The notes under the pieces were generated by a model. The model was not told the origin of the DNA. It ran no database searches and saw nothing but the letters and a program-made list of their open reading frames with translations. Position numbers and translations under genes: made by a program. A DNA stretch of 64,000 nt from NCBI GenBank assembly GCA_032718475.1, contig JAUCBJ010007223.1, positions 1 through 64,000 of the forward strand, read 5' to 3'. The DNA comes from Nemertoderma westbladi (Eukaryota > Xenacoelomorpha > Nemertodermatida > Nemertodermatidae). Positions within the stretch are counted from its first letter, which is position 1. Every line of letters starts with the position of its first letter. Of this stretch, positions 56,401-63,452 are shown one piece after another.

Positions 56401-59400
56401 GGGTTCAATTAGGTGAGTACCGGAATGGGTTCAATTATGTGAGTACCGGAATGGGTTCAATTAGGTCAGTACCGGATTGGGTTCAATTAGGTGAGTACCG
56501 GGATGGGTTCAATTAGGTGAGTACCGGAATGGGTTCAAATAGGTGAGTACCGGAATGGGTTCAATTAGGTGAGTACCGGAATGGGTTCAATTAGGTGAGT
56601 ACCGGAATGGGTTCAAATAGGTGAGTACCGGAATGGGTTCAATTAGGTGAGTACCGAAATGGGTTCAATTAGGTGAGTAGCGGAATAGGTTCAATTAGGT
56701 GAGTACCGGAATGGGTTCAATTAGGTGAGTACCGGAATGGCTTCAATTAGGTGAGTACCGGAATGGCTTCAATTAGGTGAGTACCGGAATGGGTTCAATT
56801 ATGTGAGTACCGGAATGGGTTCAATTAGGTGAGTACCGGATTGGGTTCAAATAGGTGAGTACCGGATTGGGTTCAAATAGGTGAGTACCGGAATGGGTTC
56901 AATTAGGTGAGTACCGGAATGGGTTCAATTAGGTGAGTACCGGAATGGGTTCAATTAGGTGAGTACCGGAATGGCTTCAATTAGGTGAGTACCGGAATGG
57001 CTTCAATTAGGTGAGTACCGGAATGGGTTCAATTATGTGAGTACCGGAATGGGTTCAATTAGGTGAGTGCCGGAATGGGTTCAATTAGGTGAGTACCGGA
57101 TTGGGTTCAAATAGGTGAGTACCGGATTGGGTTCAATTAGGTGAGTACCGGAATGGGTTCAATTAGGTGAGTACCGGAGTGGGTTCAATTAGGTGAGTAC
57201 CGGAATGGGTTCAATTAGGTGAGTACCGGAATGGCTTCAATTAGGTGAGTACCGGAATGGGTTCAATTAGGTGAGTACCGGAATGGGTTCAATTAGGTGA
57301 GTACCGGAATGGGTTCAATTAGGTGAGTACCGGAATGGGTTCAATTAGGTGAGTACCGGAATGGGTTCAATTAGGTGAGTACCGGAATGGGTTCAATTAG
57401 GTGAGTACCGGAATGGGTTCAATTAGGTGAGTACCGGAATGGGTTCAATTAGGTGAGTACCGGATTGGGTTCAAATAGGTGAGTATCGGATTGGGTTCAA
57501 ATAGGTGAGTACCGGAATGGGTTCAATTAGGTGAGTACCGGAATGGGTTCAATTAGGTGAGTACCGGAATGGGTTCAATTAGGTGAGTACCGGAATGGGT
57601 TCAATTAGGTGAGTACCGGAATGGGTTCAATTAGGTGAGTACCGGAATGGGTTCAATTAGGTGAGTACCGGAATGGGTTCAATTAGGTGAGTACCGGAAT
57701 GGGTTCAATTAGGTGAGTACCGGAATGGGTTCAATTAGGTGAGTACCGGATTGGGTTCAAATAGGTGAGTACCGGAATGGGTTCAAATAGGTGAGTACCG
57801 GAATGGGTTCAATTAGGTGAGCTACCGGAATGGGTTCAATTAGGTGAGTACCGGAATGGGTTCAATTAGGTGAGTACCGGAATGGGTTCAATTAGGTGAG
57901 TACCGGAATGGATTCAATTAGGTGAGTACCGGAATGGGTTCAATTAGGTGAGTGCCGGAATGGATTCAATTAGGTGAGTACCGGAATGGGTTCAATTAGG
58001 TGAGTACCGGAATGGGTTCAATTAGGTGAGTGCCGGAATGGGTTCAATTAGGTGAGTACCGGAATGGATTCAATTAGGTGAGTACCGGAATGGGTTCAAT
58101 TAGGTGAGTACCGGAATGGGTTCAATTATGTGAGTACCGGAATGGGTTCAATTAGGTGAGTACCGGAATGGCTTCAATTAGGTGAGTACCGGAATGGGTT
58201 CAATTAGGTGAGTACCGGAATGGGTTCAATTAGGTGAGTCACGGAATGGGTTCAATTAGGTGAGTACCGGAATGGCTTCAATTAGGTGAGTACCGGAATG
58301 GCTTCAATTAGGTGAGTACCGGAATGGGTTCAATTATGTGAGTACCGGAATGGGTTCAATTAGGTGAGTACCGGAATGGCTTCAATTAGGTGAGTACCGG
58401 AATGGGTTCAATTAGGTGAGTACCGGAATGGGTTCAATTAGGTGAGTACCGGATTGGGTTCAATTAGGTGAGTGCCGGAATGGGTTCAATTAGGTGAGTA
58501 CCGGAATTTTTTAAATTAGGTGAGTGCCGGAATGGGTTCAATTAGGTGAGTACCGGAATGGGTTCAATTAGGTGAGTACCGGAATGGGTTCAATTAGGTG
58601 AGTACCGGAATGGCTTCAATTAGGTGAGTACCGGAATGGGTTCAATTAGGTGAGTACCGGAATGGGTTCAATTAGGTGAGTACCGGATTGGGTTCAATTA
58701 GGTGAGTGCCGGAATGGGTTCAATTAGGTGAGTACCGGAATTTTTTAAATTAGGTGAGTGCCGGAATGGGTTCAATTAGGTGAGTACCGGAATGGGTTCA
58801 ATTAGGTGAGTACCGGAATGGGTTCAATTAGGTGAGTACCGGATTGGGTTCAAATAGGTGAGTACCGGAATGGGTTCAATTAGGTGAGTACCGGAATGGG
58901 TTCAATTAGGTGAGTACCGGAATGGGTTCAATTAGGTGAGTACCGGAATGGGTTCAATTAGGTGAGTACCGGATTGGTTTCAAATAGGTGAGTACCGGAT
59001 TGGGTTCAAATAGGTGAGTACCGGAATGGGTTCAATTAGGTGAGTACCGGAATGGGTTCAATTACGTGAGTACCTGATTGGGTTCAATTAGGTGAGTGCC
59101 GGAATGGGTTCAATTAGGTGAGTACCGGAATTTTTTAAATTATGTGAGTGTCGGAATGGGTTCAATTAGGTGAGTACCGGAATGGGTTCAATTAGGTGAG
59201 TACCGGAATGGGTTCAATTATGTGAGTACCGGAATGGGTTCAATTAGGTCAGTACCGGATTGGGTTCAATTAGGTGAGTACCGGGATGGGTTCAATTAGG
59301 TGAGTACCGGAATGGGTTCAAATAGGTGAGTACCGGAATGGGTTCAATTAGGTGAGTACCGGAATGGGTTCAATTAGGTGAGTACCGGAATGGGTTCAAA

Positions 59401-62400
59401 TAGGTGAGTACCGGAATGGGTTCAATTAGGTGAGTACCGAAATGGGTTCAATTAGGTGAGTAGCGGAATAGGTTCAATTAGGTGAGTACCGGAATGGGTT
59501 CAATTAGGTGAGTACCGGAATGGCTTCAATTAGGTGAGTACCGGAATGGCTTCAATTAGGTGAGTACCGGAATGGGTTCAATTATGTGAGTACCGGAATG
59601 GGTTCAATTAGGTGAGTACCGGATTGGGTTCAAATAGGTGAGTACCGGATTGGGTTCAAATAGGTGAGTACCGGAATGGGTTCAATTAGGTGAGTACCGG
59701 AATGGGTTCAATTAGGTGAGTACCGGAATGGGTTCAATTAGGTGAGTACCGGAATGGCTTCAATTAGGTGAGTACCGGAATGGCTTCAATTAGGTGAGTA
59801 CCGGAATGGGTTCAATTATGTGAGTACCGGAATGGGTTCAATTAGGTGAGTGCCGGAATGGGTTCAATTAGGTGAGTACCGGATTGGGTTCAAATAGGTG
59901 AGTACCGGATTGGGTTCAATTAGGTGAGTACCGGAATGGGTTCAATTAGGTGAGTACCGGAGTGGGTTCAATTAGGTGAGTACCGGAATGGGTTCAATTA
60001 GGTGAGTACCGGAATGGCTTCAATTAGGTGAGTACCGGAATGGGTTCAATTAGGTGAGTACCGGAATGGGTTCAATTAGGTGAGTACCGGAATGGGTTCA
60101 ATTAGGTGAGTCACGGAATGGGTTCAATTAGGTGAGTACCGGAATGGCTTCAATTAGGTGAGTACCGGAATGGCTTCAATTAGGTGAGTACCGGAATGGG
60201 TTCAATTATGTGAGTACCGGAATGGGTTCAATTAGGTGAGTACCGGAATGGCTTCAATTAGGTGAGTACCGGAATGGGTTCAATTAGGTGAGTACCGGAA
60301 TGGGTTCAATTAGGTGAGTACCGGATTGGGTTCAATTAGGTGAGTGCCGGAATGGGTTCAATTAGGTGAGTACCGGAATTTTTTAAATTAGGTGAGTGCC
60401 GGAATGGGTTCAATTAGGTGAGTACCGGAATGGGTTCAATTAGGTGAGTACCGGAATGGGTTCAATTAGGTGAGTACCGGAATGGCTTCAATTAGGTGAG
60501 TACCGGAATGGGTTCAATTAGGTGAGTACCGGAATGGGTTCAATTAGGTGAGTACCGGATTGGGTTCAATTAGGTGAGTGCCGGAATGGGTTCAATTAGG
60601 TGAGTACCGGAATTTTTTAAATTAGGTGAGTGCCGGAATGGGTTCAATTAGGTGAGTACCGGAATGGGTTCAATTAGGTGAGTACCGGAATGGGTTCAAT
60701 TAGGTGAGTACCGGATTGGGTTCAAATAGGTGAGTACCGGAATGGGTTCAATTAGGTGAGTACCGGAATGGGTTCAATTAGGTGAGTACCGGAATGGGTT
60801 CAATTAGGTGAGTACCGGAATGGGTTCAATTAGGTGAGTACCGGATTGGTTTCAAATAGGTGAGTACCGGATTGGGTTCAAATAGGTGAGTACCGGAATG
60901 GGTTCAATTAGGTGAGTACCGGAATGGGTTCAATTACGTGAGTACCTGATTGGGTTCAATTAGGTGAGTGCCGGAATGGGTTCAATTAGGTGAGTACCGG
61001 AATTTTTTAAATTATGTGAGTGTCGGAATGGGTTCAATTAGGTGAGTACCGGAATGGGTTCAATTAGGTGAGTACCGGAATGGGTTCAATTATGTGAGTA
61101 CCGGAATGGGTTCAATTAGGTCAGTACCGGATTGGGTTCAATTAGGTGAGTACCGGGATGGGTTCAATTAGGTGAGTACCGGAATGGGTTCAAATAGGTG
61201 AGTACCGGAATGGGTTCAATTAGGTGAGTACCGGAATGGGTTCAATTAGGTGAGTACCGGAATGGGTTCAAATAGGTGAGTACCGGAATGGGTTCAATTA
61301 GGTGAGTACCGAAATGGGTTCAATTAGGTGAGTAGCGGAATAGGTTCAATTAGGTGAGTACCGGAATGGGTTCAATTAGGTGAGTACCGGAATGGCTTCA
61401 ATTAGGTGAGTACCGGAATGGCTTCAATTAGGTGAGTACCGGAATGGGTTCAATTATGTGAGTACCGGAATGGGTTCAATTAGGTGAGTACCGGATTGGG
61501 TTCAAATAGGTGAGTACCGGATTGGGTTCAAATAGGTGAGTACCGGAATGGGTTCAATTAGGTGAGTACCGGAATGGGTTCAATTAGGTGAGTACCGGAA
61601 TGGGTTCAATTAGGTGAGTACCGGAATGGCTTCAATTAGGTGAGTACCGGAATGGCTTCAATTAGGTGAGTACCGGAATGGGTTCAATTATGTGAGTACC
61701 GGAATGGGTTCAATTAGGTGAGTGCCGGAATGGGTTCAATTAGGTGAGTACCGGATTGGGTTCAAATAGGTGAGTACCGGATTGGGTTCAATTAGGTGAG
61801 TACCGGAATGGGTTCAATTAGGTGAGTACCGGAGTGGGTTCAATTAGGTGAGTACCGGAATGGGTTCAATTAGGTGAGTACCGGAATGGCTTCAATTAGG
61901 TGAGTACCGGAATGGGTTCAATTAGGTGAGTACCGGAATGGGTTCAATTAGGTGAGTACCGGAATGGGTTCAATTAGGTGAGTACCGGAATGGGTTCAAT
62001 TAGGTGAGTACCGGAATGGGTTCAATTAGGTGAGTACCGGAATGGGTTCAATTAGGTGAGTACCGGAATGGGTTCAATTAGGTGAGTACCGGAATGGGTT
62101 CCATTAGGTGAGTACCGGATTGGGTTCAAATAGGTGAGTATCGGATTGGGTTCAAATAGGTGAGTACCGGAATGGGTTCAATTAGGTGAGTACCGGAATG
62201 GGTTCAATTAGGTGAGTACCGGAATGGGTTCAATTAGGTGAGTACCGGAATGGGTTCAATTAGGTGAGTACCGGAATGGGTTCAATTAGGTGAGTACCGG
62301 AATGGGTTCAATTAGGTGAGTACCGGAATGGGTTCAATTAGGTGAGTACCGGAATGGGTTCAATTAGGTGAGTACCGGAATGTGTTCAATTAGGTGAGTA

Positions 62401-62746
62401 CCGGAATGGGTTCAATTAGGTGAGTACCGGAATGGGTTGTGTACCGGTACTGTATAAATTGTTAATATACCGGGAAAGTATTATACTTCAACCGACCAAT
62501 ATATTCACTTTTATCGCTGATGATTTACAATTTTAACATTTATAAGTTTCTAAATTTATTTGGTTATGCGTTTTGTCAGGTTTTAACTCTTAGTGATTTC
62601 TTACTTTAGAGCTGGACGTGGTTCCAGACGTTACCCCTAGGGGGCGTACCACACCTTTCGGAGAGGGCGATGAAAGCTTGAAGGAGTTAGTCATTAACGA
62701 CAATCACCAAGTCTATTCCGAATACATTGTTTACTACCAACATTGA
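36818..62746 (+). CDS. TRIM-like B-box/coiled-coil protein with filamin-type Ig and C-terminal PARP-like domain (multi-exon, 5' incomplete)
   Basis: Ten exons: 36818-36909, 40885-41008, 41218-41753, 42434-42604, 42812-42986, 43316-43461, 43650-43842, 44200-44319, 44529-44684 and 62610-62746. All splice phases agree and each junction is GT-AG; the joined frame is about 616 codons with the stop TGA at 62744. Domains in order: end of B-box1, complete B-box2, B-box C-terminal coiled coil, filamin-type Ig repeat, ADP-ribosyltransferase (PARP)-like domain. The first exon starts in phase 1, so at least one upstream exon, perhaps with a RING, is missing. TRIM proteins are usually ubiquitin ligases; PARPs transfer ADP-ribose. 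Their union suggests innate immunity or protein quality control, which is inference. The last intron is 17.9 kb of satellites and a LINE. Confidence 0.82.
36910..40750. repeat. Intronic minisatellite, 39-bp and 35-bp units, about 100 copies
   Basis: Units share the core CCCAGGTAAGGTTGGAGAG followed by TGGACAGATAGGGATG; 39-bp units add GGAT, 35-bp units lack it, and CAGGTATGG replaces CAGGTAAGG in the middle part. Because the unit contains few stops, long ORFs appear in several frames on both strands (up to 1,019 codons). Blocks recur at long range: the segment with GTGTTCAGATAGGGATGG and GATATGTCCAGGTAAG at about 38164 returns near 40346. It lies wholly within the intron between the two B-box exons. 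Confidence 0.92.
40885..41008 (+). CDS. Exon: B-box2 zinc finger
   Basis: Encodes CDIHGAEFAFLCTTC, CPAC and H, with the last His completed across the junction to the next exon (GGH), giving C-x2-H-x7-C-x2-C-x4-C-x2-C-x4-H-x6-H, a complete B-box2. Acceptor TTATTAACAG, donor TTTAG-GTGGTT. B-box2 supports TRIM oligomer assembly. Confidence 0.88.
41218..41753 (+). CDS. Exon: B-box C-terminal coiled coil (BBC)
   Basis: About 179 residues, starting after CCTTTAG and ending AAG-GTATTT. The sequence is rich in Glu, Gln and Leu with heptad-like spacing (VEEILSHVTNQLETNQ; LNNRAEQTLQGLNELMEVES), then LEYAAGLVRCALSLNPETPA, the pattern seen at the end of BBC coiled coils in TRIM proteins. It would mediate antiparallel dimerisation. 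Confidence 0.85.
41936..42107. mobile_element. Small MITE, about 172 bp, in the BBC-filamin intron
   Basis: AAAGAATCGTTTATTGCCGC near the left end is matched, inverted and with a few mismatches, by the right end around 42070-42107 over about 40 bp; both arms contain AAATATTCCATTTTAATAAC. No ORF. The target duplication is unclear (possibly TTA). Confidence 0.65.
42434..42986 (+). CDS. Two exons (42434-42604, 42812-42986): filamin-type Ig repeat
   Basis: The joined peptide has FVLDVGVAKGPLRMSD, a central DGSFKLKV and then VGPYKLLLRF and FNIQVPL, matching the filamin/ABP280 repeat (D.dGsy.v.y.p...G.Y.l.v.f....i..sPf.v.v). Such a domain follows the coiled coil in TRIM45, TRIM2/3 and TRIM71. Splice junctions: acceptor CGTTACAG, internal donor AAG-GTTAGA, acceptor CTACTTTAG, donor CGAG-GTAAGA. 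Confidence 0.8.
43316..44319 (+). CDS. Three exons (43316-43461, 43650-43842, 44200-44319): N-terminal and middle part of PARP-like catalytic domain
   Basis: The peptide starts with a Trp-rich LCVPNWWLPQ, then EYQRVQQLFIDRC, IKRLQNPELFKSYQKHR (the conserved I.+IQNP.LW..Y signature of PARP7/10-15 type domains), HYMFHTPYKMEHI at the place of LFHGT, GFMG for the GF motif, and ESGIRFVRSS in place of GKGxYFA, followed by YVCRIFSV for the (M/Y)(Y/F).(C/A)RV strand. The donor-loop His is kept; the Tyr of the H-Y-E triad appears to be Arg. This suggests an altered or inactive transferase. Splice sites: ATT-GTAACT, CTAATGCAG, AA-GTTAGT, TTTACAG, CAG-GTAAAT. Confidence 0.75.
44529..44684 (+). CDS. Exon: basic, low-complexity segment inside the PARP-like domain
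   Basis: 52 residues rich in Arg, Gly, Ser and Lys. It is placed by splice phase: it joins the previous exon after GCAG and the final exon after AGTG-GTTAGT. In PARPs this position is a variable loop between conserved strands. A second frame across the exon is also open, so this exon is the least certain of the set. Confidence 0.55.
44707..46463. repeat. 17-bp minisatellite, about 103 units, left of the LINE
   Basis: Unit GCAGTAGTAAATACTTA with the common variant GTAGTAGTAAATACTTA and occasional 19-bp units with an extra AA before GCAG. Very homogeneous, implying recent expansion. It continues at 50476 beyond the inserted LINE. Confidence 0.97.
46464..50475 (+). mobile_element. REL-type non-LTR retrotransposon, full-length looking, inserted in the 17-bp minisatellite
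   Basis: The minisatellite stops after CTTAGCAGT at 46463 and resumes in GCAGTAGTAAAT at 50476, so the limits are exact and a short duplication of (A)GCAGT is likely. There is a 126-bp 5' UTR, one uninterrupted ORF of 1,215 codons, a 200-bp 3' UTR and a pure poly(A) tail of about 35 nt (50441-50475). Intact frame and perfect tail suggest a young, possibly active copy. Its GC content is well above that of the flanks. Confidence 0.93.
46590..50237 (+). CDS. LINE polyprotein: Cys-rich N terminus, Pro-rich repeats, reverse transcriptase, restriction-like endonuclease
   Basis: 1,215 codons. Residues about 10-50 hold CCGCSNSK, RCQRCVC and CSSCAPG..G.C.N, a zinc-binding-like cluster. Residues about 126-255 are about a dozen copies of a decapeptide of the form PLVPPASVVG. 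Reverse transcriptase motifs: GPSGLDVQGW, VRPIGIGEV, QIDATNAFNVLNR, GSTQGDPVAMP and FADD (715-718). Near the C terminus, C-x-C at 999-1001 with H and C after it forms a finger, then RLDVSV (Asp1069) and FIDVSVFNP (Asp1086) fit the PD-(D/E)xK core of restriction-like endonucleases. There is no AP endonuclease. It belongs to the REL group (R2/R4/NeSL/CRE relatives); I cannot place the clade. Such enzymes nick the target and prime reverse transcription there. Confidence 0.9.
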   Translation: MGIHVGFFGMVCCGCSNSKSGRRCQRCVCAVEGRQCSSCAPGRNGNCANGGQTSSSQPLPSTYGAIPVASEGSLSQPVDSGTPDSGDEGDDDDTDWHDTLVDFDTTLTESTSNEAITPFKPNQASVVDPLVDPASVVGPLVPPASVVGPQVPPASVVGPLVPPAPVVGPLVPPASVVDRLVPPASVVGPQVPPASVVGPLVPPAPVVGPLVPPASVVDRLVPSAPVVGPLVPPAPVVGLLAPPASGISPLVPPTGSSVGPAPLAGPSCVTGSTEVTWAHVKLPKQHIEKSIADAYGVIVHWRPNLFLVPQGAGGRAFVAEMCRILVLATTNNVLQEVSLTALLLMPALLLQKPGRSSTTAIHRRILERRLESWKAGNFNELLIEARAIQSHLPKLRQFESQEVMRQKTFVRHMLTGNVSAATRCLRDLTRGKPLRLDDTFTDKDGATKVVRDVLREKHPAAKPADESVLLTEFDRAPEFHNVVFERLDGPCIQSCLLRMKGNAAGPSGLDVQGWKHLLTRFRNPSAELCERIADLAKRLAQVVVPPGSLSALLSSRLLALDKNPGVRPIGIGEVLRRVIGKATVLCISPDLQAVGGSVQMCLGQKAGIEHAIHSLNDSFASEDCDGILQIDATNAFNVLNRSAALHSIGLVCPALHTIVTNCYSEPARLFVGGETLYSEEGSTQGDPVAMPMFGCGITPLLDELDRGCDVEQKWFADDGNAGGRLGELRKFFDIACSRGPLYGYYPSKCVLTVKPDKLVEAEALFANTIVTIDTTGNKLLGGVIGTEEFCSSYVEEKVDEFAEEVDRLAEIAALDPHCAYAGLAFGLSCRWRFLTRVIPNATEHFGKLEETVQRFIAKLLDRPSLSAVERQLVSLPTRDGGLGIPVPSDLETQYDHSRRVCEPFADAESMAAVRTEQRRIVTEVKAESVTSSRTKREQVYAQLPTDQRKLCELTTEKGASAWLNSKPLTLQVTHLSKEEFRDAVCLRYGWCPKNLPSRCACGARFSATHVLSCPTGGFPSIRHNEIRDFVANSLTEVAYSVAVEPMLQPLSGETFTHRTTSTDQQARLDVSVSGFWGNRFQRSFIDVSVFNPLAATNAAMSLDAAHLHHENRKILKYEERIREVEHSTFVPLIFSAFGGMAPTTRQFVKRLGQKLADKREVRYSECVTWIRRKLNFALLRSSLLCLRGCRSASKRPVHCPVSDASIRLDNADTEP
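50476..51763. repeat. 17-bp minisatellite, about 75 units, right of the LINE
   Basis: Continuation of 44707-46463. The variant with an extra AA (CTTAAAGCAG) is much more frequent here and the GTAGTAG variant is absent, so the two sides of the LINE come from differently evolved parts of the array. Confidence 0.97.
51764..52063. other. Unique intron segment with poly-C tract
   Basis: No gene. A run of about 19 C at 51838-51856 follows a stretch resembling 8725-8785. TCTAAATCAGCTGTTATTT starts the segment directly after the minisatellite. Confidence 0.6.
52064..62438. repeat. 26-bp satellite array, about 399 units, with higher-order repeats
   Basis: Core TTAGGTGAGTACCGGAATGG plus GGTTCAA makes up the 26-bp period (adjacent units overlap by one base in this description). 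Frequent variants are GGC for GGG, TATGTGAG for TAGGTGAG, and GTGCCGG. A rare variant with GAATTTTTTAAATTAGG marks positions 55721, 55955, 56345; 58504, 58738, 59128; and 60376, 60610, 61000, always spaced 234 and 390 bp. This shows three copies of a long block. One single-base insertion (GAGCTACC near 57822) shifts the period. Confidence 0.97.
62610..62746 (+). CDS. Final exon: C terminus of PARP-like domain
   Basis: Acceptor TTACTTTAG; phase 1 junction with 44684. The peptide ends VINDNHQVYSEYIVYYQH and stop. YSEYIVY matches the C-terminal catalytic-Glu strand of PARP1-type enzymes (Y.EYIVY), or equally the Q.YPEYLI strand of PARP7/12/14-type; the protein ends soon after it, without the last strand of PARP1. 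The match across an 18 kb intron, in phase, is the main evidence that the gene runs through the satellites. Confidence 0.78.
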
Positions 62747-62891
62747 AGACTCTATGGGTTGACTCGTATTTGCGTAGAGAACCCACCCCCTCCTCATTAC
62801 GGAGTTGAGTTAACAGGAAAAATAGTCATGTAGTCTGCTGTACAGTAATTATTATATATATATATACTTTACAATATATTTCAATTTTCTT

Positions 62892-62897
62892 AATAAA
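62892..62897 (+). terminator. Polyadenylation signal AATAAA
   Basis: Canonical AATAAA about 146 bp after the stop codon of the TRIM-PARP-like gene, in AT-rich DNA. Confidence 0.5.
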
Positions 62898-63065
62898 TTA
62901 GCTATGTTAAATTTATTTCCTTTACTTTGATTTTATATTAAAGTGCGAATAGTTTTTAATAGAGGAGAGAATCTCATAAAGTGCTATGTTATGATTTGTA
63001 GTATCTCTCTGGATACTCACCAGTCGTATAAAGTTCTACATTATGTAGGGCCTACAACCTCTTAA

Positions 63066-63448
63066 GGCCTGTTTACACGTGGCAACTTTTAGAGCAACTT
63101 TCTCGGCAACTAGCAACTTTTTTTGGAGCAACTTAATTTAATCGCTGTTTACACGTGGCAACTTTACCAGCAACTTTATCAGCAACTTGGCCGGCAACTT
63201 TTAGAGCAACTTGGCTAGTTTGACTGTAAAATAGTGGGTCATTTTATCTACTAGCTAGTTTTTGATAATTTAATTTGATTATCCCGCTTTAATTCGCCAA
63301 CGCAAATTCCTTCAAGTTGCCGTAAAAGTTGAGCAACTTTTACAGCAACTTTTTTACGTGTTTACACGGAGCAACTTGATCGGCAACCTGGGTTGCTCTA
63401 CAAGTTGCCGAGAAAGTTGCTCTAAAAGTTGCCACGTGTAAACAGGCC
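63066..63448. mobile_element. TTAA-flanked MITE (piggyBac-like), 383 bp
   Basis: 46-bp perfect terminal inverted repeats starting GGCCTGTTTACACGTGGCAA, flanked by TTAA on both sides (63062-63065 and 63449-63452), the target duplication of piggyBac-type elements. The arms and interior are built of repeated GCAACTTT modules (AGCAACTTT, GGCAACTTT) in both orientations. No ORF. Class assignment rests on TTAA alone. Confidence 0.85.
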
Positions 63449-63452
63449 TTAA

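Larger units (their letters stand above)
44685..62609 (+). other. Last intron, 17.9 kb, almost wholly satellites plus a LINE
   Basis: From the donor GTTAGT to the acceptor CTTACTTTAG. It consists of a 17-bp minisatellite interrupted by a 4.0 kb REL-type LINE, 300 bp of unique sequence with a poly-C tract, and a 10.4 kb 26-bp satellite. Only about 0.5 kb is not repeat. Confidence 0.8.

Noticed and set aside
52064-62438. CRISPR-like array
   Set aside because: Units are contiguous 26-bp repeats without unique spacers, in an animal genome; it is a satellite.
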